A program made the translations under genes and the position numbers. The notes under the pieces were generated by a model, which searched no databases, was not told the origin of the DNA, and was given only the letters and a program-made list of their open reading frames with translations. Shown here piece by piece: positions 17,505 to 26,799 of a stretch of DNA of 64,000 nucleotides. Numbering within the stretch: position 1 is the stretch's first letter; each line of letters opens with the position of its first letter. The DNA lies in assembly GCF_001813675.1 (NCBI RefSeq), contig NZ_KV813650.1:34879-98878 (forward strand). The letters run 5' to 3'. Origin of the DNA: Streptococcus sp. HMSC078D09. GTDB lineage: Bacteria > Bacillota > Bacilli > Lactobacillales > Streptococcaceae.

Positions 17505-18854
17505 ATGGAAACGACGCCTTTTGTTTCGATTATTTGTACGGTTTTTAATAAAGAGCCCTGGCTAAAGAAGACGATTGATAGCTTCTTAGCCCAACAAACA
17601 GAGTTTGCTTATGAGATTATCTTGGTGGATGATGCTTCAAGCGATGGATCTCGTTCTATCATTCAGGATTATCAAGCCAACTATCCTGATCTGATTCGTG
17701 CCTTTTATCAGGATGAGAATCAGGGAATTTCTAAAACCTGGGTCTCTATCTGTAAAGAAGCACGTGGAAAGTATATTGCCCGCTGTGACGGAGATGATTT
17801 TTGGTTAGACCCTTTAAAACTTCAGAAACAGGTTGACTTATTAGAAAGTAAGCCTGATTGCAAATGGTCCAATACGGATTTTGATATTTATGATGAAAAC
17901 GGAACTCTCGTTTCTAAGGCTGGCTTTGCTAATCATACAATTCCATTAGCAGATACCTATGAAAAGATGCTTGCAACAAGAGGTTTTACCATGGCCTCTA
18001 CATGGCTAGTTGAAAGAGATCTGATGTTAGAAGTCAATCAAGAGTTAGATTTAACGACATCAGATGATACTTTCAACCTCCAATTGGAACTCTTTCAACG
18101 GACTTCTTTAGCCTATCTGGATGAAGCAACAGTTGCTTATACCATTAATCAAGGATCGGATTCTCGTCCTACTGATTTTAAAAAATTAGAACGACGATTT
18201 CATAAGTTGTTGAAAACACAACTTGAGTATCTTGATAAATATCCAAATGCCGATTTTAAAGAGATGACGAAGATCCTTTTAGATCGTAATAACACTTATG
18301 AGATCCGTCTTTCCAAACCAATGGATTCTCTTTCACACATCGGAATGGAGTCTGTTACAATTTATTTTGGTGACGAAGAAAATACTTATTCGGAAGATCG
18401 TACCATGACCAAACTTCTTCAAAAAGAAGATAGTCTGGCAATCGAAATTCCGAAGGGAACTTCTGTTATCCGAGTCGATCTTTCGGAAAATCCTAGTTAT
18501 TACTCTGATGTTGAATTGAGAGATTCTAACGGAAAGGTTTGCTCGCCAGTTTATAGTAATGGTATCGTTACAGATAATTTATTTCTTTTTAGTGAACCAG
18601 ATCCTCAATTGATTTATGAAGTTGAAGAAGAAGGGGTGTATCAACTGGGCTATAAAATGATTTCTATAGATAATCCCTCTGCACCGGATTATATTGGAAA
18701 AGTTTTTGCTGCCGAAATGTTAGATTGTCAAAATAGTTTGAAAAATCTTGAGGCAGAGTTACAAGCTACGAAAGAAACATATAATACAGTCATCCATTCT
18801 CGCCGTTGGACCATTCCAACAAAGATCTTGAAATTCTTAAGAATAAGGAAATAA
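17505..18854 (+). CDS. Rhamnan glycosyltransferase, RgpE-like
   Basis: A 449-residue protein: an N-terminal GT2 domain (FVSIICTVFNKEPWLKKTIDSFLAQQ, DDASSDGS, catalytic CDGDDFWLDPLKLQKQ) over about 250 residues. The C-terminal 200 residues are not recognised: a beta-rich stretch (HIGMESVTIYFGDEENTY) and a short coiled coil with a basic tail (RRWTIPTKILKFLRIRK) often seen at the end of wall-polysaccharide glycosyltransferases. The place between rgpD and rgpF is that of rgpE in S. mutans, which acts on the rhamnan side chain; equivalence is inferred from position. Confidence 0.8.
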   Translation: METTPFVSIICTVFNKEPWLKKTIDSFLAQQTEFAYEIILVDDASSDGSRSIIQDYQANYPDLIRAFYQDENQGISKTWVSICKEARGKYIARCDGDDFWLDPLKLQKQVDLLESKPDCKWSNTDFDIYDENGTLVSKAGFANHTIPLADTYEKMLATRGFTMASTWLVERDLMLEVNQELDLTTSDDTFNLQLELFQRTSLAYLDEATVAYTINQGSDSRPTDFKKLERRFHKLLKTQLEYLDKYPNADFKEMTKILLDRNNTYEIRLSKPMDSLSHIGMESVTIYFGDEENTYSEDRTMTKLLQKEDSLAIEIPKGTSVIRVDLSENPSYYSDVELRDSNGKVCSPVYSNGIVTDNLFLFSEPDPQLIYEVEEEGVYQLGYKMISIDNPSAPDYIGKVFAAEMLDCQNSLKNLEAELQATKETYNTVIHSRRWTIPTKILKFLRIRK

Positions 18855-18855
18855 T

Positions 18856-20604
18856 ATGCAACGTTTACTTTTATATGTTCACTATAATAAATTCAATTTT
18901 ATTAGTGGACATGTACTCTATCAATTAGAAAAGATTCGCCCCTTGTATTCACGGGTGGTCTTTATCTCCAATAGTCAGCTACCAGAAAATGTGAAGGACC
19001 ATTTGTCCACTCAACACTTGGTGGATGATATCCTTGAACGCCAAAATAGTGGCTTTGACTTTGCGGCGTGGCGGGATGGAATGAAGACAGTTGGCTTTGA
19101 CCAACTGGCTCATTTTGATTCGATTACCCTCATGAATGATACCTGCTTTGGACCTCTTTGGGATCTAGAACCAATCTATCAGCAGTTTGAACATGATGAT
19201 GAAGTGGATTTCTGGGGAATGACCAATTACCGGAAAGACAAGGATTTTAACGAGCATATTCAGAGTTATTATCTTAGTTTTAAAAAACAGGTGCTGACAT
19301 CAAGTGCCTTCCATGAATTTTGGCAAGGTGTTCAGGACTTCACCAATGTTCAAGATGTGATTGATAACTATGAAACCAAGGTCACAACGAATTTCTTGGA
19401 TGCAGGTTTTCGCTATAAGACGGTCTTTGATACCATTCATGAAGTGACTACAGGGATGCTCTATCCAGACTTTTCTTACTATAATCCTACAGCGATTCTC
19501 AATCATAAGGTTCCTATCATCAAAGTCAAAACCATTGCAAACAATGAAGGAATTATGCCTTATATTTTTGACGAGTTGGAGCGTGTATCGAACTATCCAT
19601 TAGATTTGATTCTCAACCACATGTCTATGATCGATCGTCCGGACTATCCGTATTTGTTATCGCGTAAGTACTTGAAAAATCAGGAATTAGCTGGAGAGTT
19701 CGGTAAAAAAGTTGCAGTTCATCTTCATGTCTTTTATGTGGACCTCTTGGAAGAATTTCTAGATGCTTTCCAAGCTTTTCATTTTGCCTATGACTTATGG
19801 ATTACGACAGATGTAGAAGAGAAGAAGCAGGCTATTGAGAAAATTCTTTCTCATCGAGCACAAGATGCCACGGTTGTGGTGACTGGAAACATTGGACGAG
19901 ATGTGTTGCCAATGTTGCTCCTAAAAGAGCAACTCTCCCGTTATGATTATGTAGGTCATTTCCATACCAAAAAATCAAAAGAAGCAGATTTTTGGGCAGG
20001 TGAATCTTGGCGCAAAGAATTGATCGAGATGCTAGTTAACCCAGCTGATCAAATCCTGGCCAATATGGAGGCCAATCCAAAAGTCGGAATCATTATCGCA
20101 GATATTCCAACCTTCTTCCGTTACAATCGAATAGTGGTTGCTTGGAATGAGGCTCTTATTTCACCAGAGATGAACAAGCTCTGGGAACGGATGGGAGCGA
20201 CCAAGACGATTGACTTCAAAAATCTCAATACCTTTGTTATGAGTTATGGAACCTTTGTTTGGTTTAAATACGATGCTTTGAAACCACTCTTTGATTTGAA
20301 TTTGACAGCAGCAGATGTTCCAGCCGAACCTTTACCTCAAAATTCGATATTGCATGCGATCGAACGTTTGTTGATCTACATTGCTTGGGATCAAAAATAT
20401 GACTTTAGGATCTCTCAAAACCCACATGTTCTGACACCATTTATTGATAATAAGCAGTTGAACAATCGCGAAGATCTTCAACCCCATACCTTTGTAGACT
20501 TTAATCAAATTGGGGGGATCAAAGGAGCCTTGAAGTATATCGTGATCGGTCCTGCAAGAGCTGTGAAATATATACTAAAAAGAATGATAAAGAAAGTAGA
20601 GTAA
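18856..20604 (+). CDS. rgpF: Rhamnan polymerase RgpF
   Basis: A 582-residue protein of the RgpF family (two GT-like halves). First half: LLLYVHYNKFNFISGHVLYQLEKIRP and NSGFDFAAWRDGMK; second half: VAVHLHVFYVDLLEEFLDAF, then NIGRDVLPMLLL and YDYVGHFHTKKS, a duplicated motif set. RgpF/GacG makes the repeating alpha-1,2/alpha-1,3 rhamnose backbone. It starts one base after the previous stop. Ordinary base composition, unlike the AT-rich gene that follows. Confidence 0.92.
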   Translation: MQRLLLYVHYNKFNFISGHVLYQLEKIRPLYSRVVFISNSQLPENVKDHLSTQHLVDDILERQNSGFDFAAWRDGMKTVGFDQLAHFDSITLMNDTCFGPLWDLEPIYQQFEHDDEVDFWGMTNYRKDKDFNEHIQSYYLSFKKQVLTSSAFHEFWQGVQDFTNVQDVIDNYETKVTTNFLDAGFRYKTVFDTIHEVTTGMLYPDFSYYNPTAILNHKVPIIKVKTIANNEGIMPYIFDELERVSNYPLDLILNHMSMIDRPDYPYLLSRKYLKNQELAGEFGKKVAVHLHVFYVDLLEEFLDAFQAFHFAYDLWITTDVEEKKQAIEKILSHRAQDATVVVTGNIGRDVLPMLLLKEQLSRYDYVGHFHTKKSKEADFWAGESWRKELIEMLVNPADQILANMEANPKVGIIIADIPTFFRYNRIVVAWNEALISPEMNKLWERMGATKTIDFKNLNTFVMSYGTFVWFKYDALKPLFDLNLTAADVPAEPLPQNSILHAIERLLIYIAWDQKYDFRISQNPHVLTPFIDNKQLNNREDLQPHTFVDFNQIGGIKGALKYIVIGPARAVKYILKRMIKKVE

Positions 20605-20609
20605 ATTAT

Positions 20610-22097
20610 ATGGGAGTTATTGATAAGACTAAAATTAGAAATATTTTAATCGCTATATTTTTAGTATTATTTTCAAGGGTGTTTTTGGCTAGTTTATTTC
20701 AATTTACTATCAATCTTAATATCATACTATTAATTATTAGTATTGTAATTTATTTTATTCTTTTTGATCCAACAGACAAAAAGAAATTGCCAATTAATGC
20801 GTTTTTTCTGATAATTATTTTCGGTAGTGTCATTTCAGTAGTGAAACCAGTCCAATATGGATTAGATGAAGAGTCTCATTTACCAAACGTAATTAGTATT
20901 TCTGATAGTCCTTTTTTTAAATATTCTAATGAGAAATTGGAAGATTATAATTCAGTTTTTAAGTATGATGCACTAAGAAATCCTAGTAAAAAAGATAAAA
21001 ATTATTGGTTCAATGTTGAGCATAAGAAAAGTAAAATTAAAGGAGTAAGAGTTGGATTTGATAATCCAGCCTTCATTCCTAGTGCAATTGGATGGAATAT
21101 AGGTAGATTAATCTCTAAAAAAGTGTTTGTTTCCTATTATTTGGGAAGAATCTTCGAAGTAATAGCATATGCCATTCTAGTATTTATTGCATTAAAAATC
21201 AGCAAAGTTTATAGAGAAGCGATATATTTATTTTCTACATTCCCTGCAGTATTGTACATCATAGCAGGTTATCATTATGATTATTTATATTTTGGAGCAA
21301 CTTTAATTAGTCTTGCTATATTGACAAATATTCTATCAGGTGAACGTAAAATTGATAGAAAATATGCTTTTGTATTTCAATGCTCTACATTATTATTTTC
21401 ATTTGCAAAATTTCCGTTTGTATTAATTGGAAGTCTATTTTCAATATTGCCAAATAAGTATTATCAGGATAAATCAGTAAGAAAATTCAGTTCAATCCTG
21501 TTTGGTTTAAATTTGTTAATTTCCTTTACATACGTTGGAATCATTAAATTGTTTGCTTCAGACAATGCTTTGTCAGGCAAAGGACCAGGACTATTATATT
21601 TTGTAACACATCCATTACCATTAATTAGAACTTTACTTTTAGCGCCATACGGTATTATTCATGACTTTGTTTCTGAACCATTGAAATATGTTTCAGAATC
21701 GTCTCCGTTTTTAATTGCAATTTCGATAGTTACTTTCTTTTTCGCTATGTTTGTCATTGCATTAAAAAATAAAATTGAAATGCCAACATTTTTTAAATAT
21801 TACTGTCTTCTTTTACTTACAGGTATTGCCTCATTAATAGTAATTGCTATTTCAGGAGATCCTAGGGTATACCACAAAGGTGATATTACTGTAGGTGGTG
21901 TACAAGGTCGTTATTATTATTTTATTCTGATGTTTTTGCCACTTTTTTGTGGATCATGGTTTAGAAAATTATTTGGTTTTTTAGATATGACCATTCAAAA
22001 TGAAGATTCGAATTTTGAATGTAGTTTGCAATATATGTTAGTGTATTTAAATATTTTAACAATTAGTATCGGAATATACACTCAATTGCAGGGGTAA
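20610..22097 (+). CDS. Polytopic membrane protein, DUF2142/GT-C-like
   Basis: A 495-residue protein with about 11-12 membrane segments. After the second segment, near residue 86, it has GLDEESH, resembling the DEP-H motif of DUF2142 proteins and the acidic motif of GT-C enzymes placed in the first outer loop. Such enzymes use polyprenyl-phosphate sugars outside the membrane; in S. pyogenes the polytopic GacL transfers GlcNAc from its lipid carrier to rhamnan. The same role is inferred here, with the donor made by 7192-8263 or 11426. Very AT-rich with rare-looking codons, so probably imported. Weak binding site. Confidence 0.72.
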   Translation: MGVIDKTKIRNILIAIFLVLFSRVFLASLFQFTINLNIILLIISIVIYFILFDPTDKKKLPINAFFLIIIFGSVISVVKPVQYGLDEESHLPNVISISDSPFFKYSNEKLEDYNSVFKYDALRNPSKKDKNYWFNVEHKKSKIKGVRVGFDNPAFIPSAIGWNIGRLISKKVFVSYYLGRIFEVIAYAILVFIALKISKVYREAIYLFSTFPAVLYIIAGYHYDYLYFGATLISLAILTNILSGERKIDRKYAFVFQCSTLLFSFAKFPFVLIGSLFSILPNKYYQDKSVRKFSSILFGLNLLISFTYVGIIKLFASDNALSGKGPGLLYFVTHPLPLIRTLLLAPYGIIHDFVSEPLKYVSESSPFLIAISIVTFFFAMFVIALKNKIEMPTFFKYYCLLLLTGIASLIVIAISGDPRVYHKGDITVGGVQGRYYYFILMFLPLFCGSWFRKLFGFLDMTIQNEDSNFECSLQYMLVYLNILTISIGIYTQLQG

Positions 22098-22119
22098 AAA
22101 ATTTTAGGAAGGATAAAAA

Positions 22120-24645
22120 ATGAAGAGAAAGAGGAAATTAGATTTTAGAGATTTTCTTTTTAAAATTTATAATAAAATAACAAGAACACAAAAGTACTGT
22201 TTAGCTCTCCTTCTTTTATTTTTTATAAGTAACACTTTCTTAATACAAAATTTAATTTCTAAAGAAATTAAATCGACAGGATCTGTATTATTTCTGGTTA
22301 ATCAGTGTGGTATTTGGTTTGGAATTTCATTTTTAATTTTAGTTTTACTAATTTCACAATACACTTTAAAATGGATTTTTTTCCTTAAGATTTTAGTTTC
22401 ATATGTAATCTATTTAATACTATCTTACTCGATTGATGTTTCGCTTAATATTAATAATCCTAGTTATAAGATTGATCATTTTGAAAAAAATAATTTTTGG
22501 CAATGTAATTCTCTAACTTTTGTTTTATCATTGTTAGTAATTTCTTATGTTTTAGGACAGATTAGAAAATCATATGATAATAAAGCAAACAGAAAAAAAT
22601 TAGAACCTATTGGGAAACTGTTCGAATATGTCTTGCATTCTAGCCTAGTTTGTTCGTTCATTTTTACTGATTCTAAAATCCCTTCTTTATTATATCGTAC
22701 ATCATGGTATGTATCTGGAAATTTTGAGAAATTAGGAGCGGGAAAGTATTCCTTGAGCCAATTTTGGATTTTAGAATTTTATTTGCTGCTCTTAAGTATT
22801 TTTCTGACTTTAGTTGGCTTGCTTTTTGTAAAAGGACAAGTTGATGTAGTAAAAAATAGGTCTAGTTTTTCGCTAGCTATATTTACAAGTATTAGTCTTG
22901 CAATATTATTTAATACAGGAATTCAATTGGGTTTAGGCCATGGGGAACCTTTGGTTGGATACTCAATATTTCCTGGAGGTGTAATATTTCAGATATTATG
23001 TTTATCTTATCTGTTTATTTTTCTATATATAGTCTTTAATAGATATTTATTTACGACAATATTGATTTTATTTGGTGGGGTTCTGTTTATTGTTGCTAAT
23101 GCTATAAAATTTAGTATGCGTGCGGAACCAATTTTGCCAAGTGATTTGGTCTGGGTATTTCAACCTTCTGTTTTATTTAGTTTTGTAGATGCCCCGGTTT
23201 TAATGATTGTGAGTATTTCCTTAGTCATTTTTACGTTTATCTATATAATAGGACGGAGATATATTTATCCAGGTAGAATTATTCGTGCAACGATTTTAAG
23301 ATTTGTTTTATTAGGACTTATGCTCTTATTGTCCATTAATCTTTATTCTATTTTTAAAAGAAAAGATAATGGAAAAATTATTGATGACGTTCCGATTATT
23401 ACCTTGTTAAATAATTTCCAAGATACAAAATGGTTAGGAAATTCCATAAACGCTAGATATCGATCGTTGTCATATGTATGGTTGAATCAAATCACAACAG
23501 ATCCAATTATAGAACCGAAGGGATATAGTAAAGAAAAAATCAAAGAAATTGAGAAGAAATATGATCAAGTAGCATTAGAAATCAATAAAAATAGAAATGA
23601 GTTAATTGATAATCAAACGATTGTTTATGTTTTAAGTGAAAGTTTTGCTGATCCATCAAGAATTGAGGGGGTAAATTTATCTAGAAATCCTATACCAAAA
23701 ATTCAAGAAATTAAGACAAAAGTTACAAGTGGATTAATGCAATCGGATGGTTATGGTGGTGGAACTGCAAATATGGAGTTCCAAACATTGACGGGGTTAC
23801 CTTTTTATAATATTAATCCTACAGTTTCTGTATTGTACTCAGAGGTTGCTCCTAAAATGAGAAGACTAATTTCAGTTAGTGATTCTTTTAATAATAAAGA
23901 AGTTATTCATTTCGAATCTCCAATTAATTATTCTAGAAATGTAATTTACAATAGATTGAAATTCAATAAATTTATAAGTATTGATGATAAAAAGAATTAT
24001 GATTTAGGTTATCAAGAAGTACATATAAGCGATGAATCTACGTATAAGGCAGTATTAAAAGAGATGGATGCTAAAAAGAATCAATTCTTTTCTGTCATTA
24101 CGATTCAAAATCACTCCCCATTTATAGCAGGAGAACCTTCAGACTTAACAGCAACAGGCAACGGTTTTTCAAATGATGAAAATACCAAGTTAACGAATTA
24201 TTCACGTCTTTTAACCTTTACCGATACCTCTACCCAATCCTTCCTGGAAAGTCTTTCTAAAATAGATAAGAAGATTACAGTGGTATTTTATGGAGATCAC
24301 TTGCCAGGTCTCTATCCTGAGTCCGCCTTTAAGAATAATCCGGAGAGTCAGTATCAGACAGACTACTTCATTTGGAGTAATTTTGATGCACCGAAATTGA
24401 ACTATCCTTTGGTCAATTCAAGTGATTTCTCTGCTATGGTCTTTGAACAGACCAATTCAAAAGTTTCGCCTTACTATGCTTTGTTGACAGAAGTACTGAA
24501 AAAAGCAAGTGTCGATAAAAAGGCCTTGGAAGGAGAAGCACAAGAAATTGCAGAGGATTTGAAAATGGTTGAATACGACTTGATTAGTGGGAAAGGTTAC
24601 CTTTCTAAAGACTTCTTTAAAGTTCCAACTGATAAATCCAATTAA
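22120..24645 (+). CDS. GacH-like glycerol-phosphate transferase of the LTA synthase family
   Basis: An 841-residue protein: about ten N-terminal membrane segments (to about 430) and an outer alkaline-phosphatase-type domain. Nucleophile motif GGGTANMEFQTLTG with Thr near 549, metal motifs LSESFADPS (Glu) and FYGDHLPG (Asp-His near 726). It resembles GacH of S. pyogenes, which moves sn-glycerol-1-phosphate from phosphatidylglycerol to the polysaccharide side chain. It closes the rgp operon as gacH closes the gac operon. The first 640 codons are strongly AT-rich; from about 24050 the composition abruptly returns to normal, suggesting a recombination junction inside the gene. Binding site AGGAAGGA. 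Confidence 0.85.
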   Translation: MKRKRKLDFRDFLFKIYNKITRTQKYCLALLLLFFISNTFLIQNLISKEIKSTGSVLFLVNQCGIWFGISFLILVLLISQYTLKWIFFLKILVSYVIYLILSYSIDVSLNINNPSYKIDHFEKNNFWQCNSLTFVLSLLVISYVLGQIRKSYDNKANRKKLEPIGKLFEYVLHSSLVCSFIFTDSKIPSLLYRTSWYVSGNFEKLGAGKYSLSQFWILEFYLLLLSIFLTLVGLLFVKGQVDVVKNRSSFSLAIFTSISLAILFNTGIQLGLGHGEPLVGYSIFPGGVIFQILCLSYLFIFLYIVFNRYLFTTILILFGGVLFIVANAIKFSMRAEPILPSDLVWVFQPSVLFSFVDAPVLMIVSISLVIFTFIYIIGRRYIYPGRIIRATILRFVLLGLMLLLSINLYSIFKRKDNGKIIDDVPIITLLNNFQDTKWLGNSINARYRSLSYVWLNQITTDPIIEPKGYSKEKIKEIEKKYDQVALEINKNRNELIDNQTIVYVLSESFADPSRIEGVNLSRNPIPKIQEIKTKVTSGLMQSDGYGGGTANMEFQTLTGLPFYNINPTVSVLYSEVAPKMRRLISVSDSFNNKEVIHFESPINYSRNVIYNRLKFNKFISIDDKKNYDLGYQEVHISDESTYKAVLKEMDAKKNQFFSVITIQNHSPFIAGEPSDLTATGNGFSNDENTKLTNYSRLLTFTDTSTQSFLESLSKIDKKITVVFYGDHLPGLYPESAFKNNPESQYQTDYFIWSNFDAPKLNYPLVNSSDFSAMVFEQTNSKVSPYYALLTEVLKKASVDKKALEGEAQEIAEDLKMVEYDLISGKGYLSKDFFKVPTDKSN

Positions 24646-24705
24646 AAGGAGAGCAAGCAGGTAAAAATCTTTGTGATTTTGGCTGTCTGGCTCCCTTTTT
24701 TTTGT
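24646..24705 (+). terminator. Probable terminator of the rgp operon
   Basis: Long imperfect stem: GGAGAGC at one end and GGCTCCC at the other, with an inner AAAATC/GATTTT pair, followed by eight T. Confidence 0.7.
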
Positions 24706-24739
24706 TTTTTATGCTAAACTATTAGATGGGGGTATGCTC

Positions 24740-25216
24740 ATGATTAAGATATTCGGAAAGGTCCATTATCATTGGCAACCGGACTTATCCATTCTTGTGA
24801 CTTATTGGTCCATTGCAGTGATTCCGGTCTTTATTGGACTGGCCTTGATGTATGAGAGCTCTAGTGTGCCAACGCTAGTTTTGTTTTCGTTCTTTTTATT
24901 TATGGTCTTGCTCGCGATTGGGGTCCATCGTTACTTCACGATCTATGAGGATGGGATCTTGCGGATTATTACAGCTAATCCTTTTACTCCAATCAAGGTG
25001 AAGATTAATTCGATTGAAAAGGTCGAAGTAAATAAGAAATCGATCAAGCTCATTTTTAATGATGGTTCGCGCAGTCGGACATTCTGTATGCGTAAATGGC
25101 CGAAAAAATACTTTATCAATGCACTTGCCTTAAATCCTTATTTTAAGGGAGAAGTAATCCTGACGGACAATTTCATCCATGTGGATTACTACGAGATGTA
25201 TTATGCAAACAAATAA
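24740..25216 (+). CDS. EbsA-like membrane protein
   Basis: A 158-residue protein: two membrane helices (about 25-45 and 50-68), then a soluble beta-rich domain (YEDGILRIITANPFTPIKVKINSIEKVEVNKKSIKLIF) of the type seen in membrane PH-like proteins. It resembles the EbsA family of enterococci and streptococci, often labelled pore-forming but without a firm biochemical role. ATG 24740 is 7 bases after GGGGG; ATG 24734 is too close to it. It is convergent with the ferredoxin gene. Confidence 0.7.
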   Translation: MIKIFGKVHYHWQPDLSILVTYWSIAVIPVFIGLALMYESSSVPTLVLFSFFLFMVLLAIGVHRYFTIYEDGILRIITANPFTPIKVKINSIEKVEVNKKSIKLIFNDGSRSRTFCMRKWPKKYFINALALNPYFKGEVILTDNFIHVDYYEMYYANK

Positions 25217-25240
25217 AAAGCCCTCTTAATCTTTTAAGAG
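25212..25240 (-). terminator. Terminator of the ferredoxin gene
   Basis: Stem CTCTTAA / TTAAGAG (25223-25229, 25234-25240); on the minus strand it is followed by CTTTTTATTT. It overlaps the last codons of the ferredoxin gene and lies between convergent genes. Confidence 0.65.
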
Positions 25241-25426
25241 AGCACGAGTGGGGCATTCTTTAATAGCCTCGAGAACATCGTTTGTGACAGGAACCTCCTT
25301 TTCAAGGAGGTCGTCCTCTTCAGCAGCAAATTTAACGATGCCATTGTCATGGTAATCAAATAATTCAGAATAGGTCTGACAGAGACCGCAAGCGATGCAA
25401 CGATCTGGAATTAACGTAACTTTCAT
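25226..25426 (-). CDS. fdx: Ferredoxin with a single [4Fe-4S] cluster
   Basis: A 66-residue acidic protein with CIACGLC (Cys10, 13, 16) and a distant CP (Cys58): four cysteines, enough for a single [4Fe-4S] cluster. Small electron carrier of the cytoplasm; partner unknown. It is divergent from the LysM gene, with only 45 bases between the two start codons. Confidence 0.9.
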   Translation of the reverse strand: MKVTLIPDRCIACGLCQTYSELFDYHDNGIVKFAAEEDDLLEKEVPVTNDVLEAIKECPTRALLKD

Positions 25427-25471
25427 ACTTCTATTGTAATGATTTTTACGAGAAAAAACAAGGAGGAAGTC

Positions 25472-25927
25472 ATGGCAAAAGAACCATGGGAAGAAGATAT
25501 TTACGATGATGGAGAAGAAACATTGAAAAGAACGAGTAAGTTAAACGGAATGAAGGCAGATCGTCTATTGACGATTTTAGCCATTATTTTCTTTGTAGTA
25601 GTAGTGGCGATGGTCTGCTTGTTGATTTTCCTTTCAACAGGTGGCAGCAATAAATCAAAACAAATGTCTGGTTTCTACAATGGAGAGACTAAGGTTGAAC
25701 AGAAATCATCAGCCCCTGCAGCACAAACTGACCAAGCGGCTAAAGACGATAGTTCAAAAGATGAGAACTCTGAAGAAGGCACGATCACTGTTCAAGCAGG
25801 TGAAGGGGAAGCAGCGATCGCTGCGCGTGCAGGTATTTCCATTGCCCAATTGGAACAGTTAAATCCATCTCACATGTCTACAGGATCATGGTATGCCAAT
25901 CCTGGTGATGTCGTTAAGATTCAGTAG
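25472..25927 (+). CDS. LysM-domain surface-associated protein
   Basis: A 151-residue protein: acidic cytoplasmic head ([17 protein letters not shown]), one membrane segment (about 30-54), a Ser/Ala/Lys/Asp linker, and a C-terminal LysM domain ([32 protein letters not shown]...) that should bind peptidoglycan. It matches the SAG1386/EF1546 family found beside cmk in streptococci and enterococci. ATG 25472 has the excellent AAGGAGGAAG; the in-frame ATG 25439 has none. Confidence 0.88.
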   Translation: MAKEPWEEDIYDDGEETLKRTSKLNGMKADRLLTILAIIFFVVVVAMVCLLIFLSTGGSNKSKQMSGFYNGETKVEQKSSAPAAQTDQAAKDDSSKDENSEEGTITVQAGEGEAAIAARAGISIAQLEQLNPSHMSTGSWYANPGDVVKIQ

Positions 25928-25941
25928 GAGTTGAGGACAGC

Positions 25942-26622
25942 ATGAAACAAATTCAAATTGCCATTGATGGACCGGCTTCTAGTGGAAAATCTACAGTTGC
26001 AAAGATCATTGCCAAGGATCTAGGCTATACGTATCTAGACACAGGAGCTATGTACCGTGCAGCAACTTACCTAGCTTTGCAAAATAATCTGACAGCTGAA
26101 CAGGTTGATGACTTGTTAGCCCTTTTAGATCAGTATCCAATTAGTTTCGGTCGTTCGGAAGAAGGAGAGCAGCTTGTCTTTGTAGCGGACGTGGATATTA
26201 CTCACCCGATTCGCGATAACCAAGTGACCAACAATGTTTCATGGGTTGCAGCACTTGCGCCGATCCGTGAAAAACTTGTCACTCTACAGCAAGAAATTGC
26301 AGCAGAGGGGGGCATCGTTATGGATGGACGCGATATTGGGACAGTCGTCCTTCCACATGCAGAGTTGAAGATCTTTTTGGTCGCTTCTGTTGAGGAGCGG
26401 GCAGAACGTCGTTATAAGGAAAATGTTGAAAAGGGCATCACAGCGGATCTTGAATTGTTGAAAAAAGAAATCGCTGAGAGGGACTATAAGGACAGCCACC
26501 GTGCCGTTTCTCCTTTAAAACCTGCAGCTGATGCCATTCATTTTGACACAACGGGTGTTGGAATTGCAGACGTTGTTGCCTTTATTGAAGAAAAAGCAAA
26601 AAAACTTCTTGACAAAGAATAA
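25942..26622 (+). CDS. cmk: Cytidylate kinase
   Basis: A 226-residue CMP/dCMP kinase: P-loop [12 protein letters not shown] at residues 9-20, [21 protein letters not shown], and the lid motif RAERRYKE. Makes CDP/dCDP for nucleotide pools. The length is typical of the family. It is 14 bases after the LysM gene and its end overlaps the infC operon promoter. Confidence 0.95.
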   Translation: MKQIQIAIDGPASSGKSTVAKIIAKDLGYTYLDTGAMYRAATYLALQNNLTAEQVDDLLALLDQYPISFGRSEEGEQLVFVADVDITHPIRDNQVTNNVSWVAALAPIREKLVTLQQEIAAEGGIVMDGRDIGTVVLPHAELKIFLVASVEERAERRYKENVEKGITADLELLKKEIAERDYKDSHRAVSPLKPAADAIHFDTTGVGIADVVAFIEEKAKKLLDKE

Positions 26623-26637
26623 AAAACTTGATATCAT
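26609..26637 (+). promoter_or_regulatory. Promoter of the infC-rpmI-rplT operon
   Basis: TTGACA (26609-26614), a 17-base spacer, and TATCAT (26632-26637): a near-consensus housekeeping promoter whose -35 lies within the last codons of cmk. Confidence 0.85.
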
Positions 26638-26644
26638 ATAAAAG

Positions 26645-26785
26645 TTGAGAAAAGCAGAAGTGAGAACTTCTCGCCTTGTGACGCAAGTTGCCTGGCCCCT
26701 ACGGATCAAGTTTCAGTAATGAAATACATCATGTAGTTCGGGCCTGTTTTGCAGGTCCGTTCTTTGTTTTTCTCGAATAATAAAA
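26645..26785 (+). ncRNA. infC leader attenuator, L20-leader type
   Basis: The leader holds an AGAAGT/ACTTCT hairpin near 26655, a GGCCCC stretch (about 26693-26699), and an intrinsic terminator CGGGCCTG / CAGGTCCG (26739-26759) followed by a T-rich tail. The GGCCCC can pair instead with the left arm of the terminator, giving an antiterminator. In Firmicutes such leaders let ribosomal protein L20 repress the infC-rpmI-rplT operon; assignment here is by position and architecture. Confidence 0.75.
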
Positions 26786-26799
26786 AAGAGGTGAAAACC

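Noticed and set aside
26749-26799. TTG at 26749 as an upstream start for infC.
   Set aside because: It lies within the right arm of the leader terminator and has no Shine-Dalgarno; it would add residues outside the IF-3 fold.
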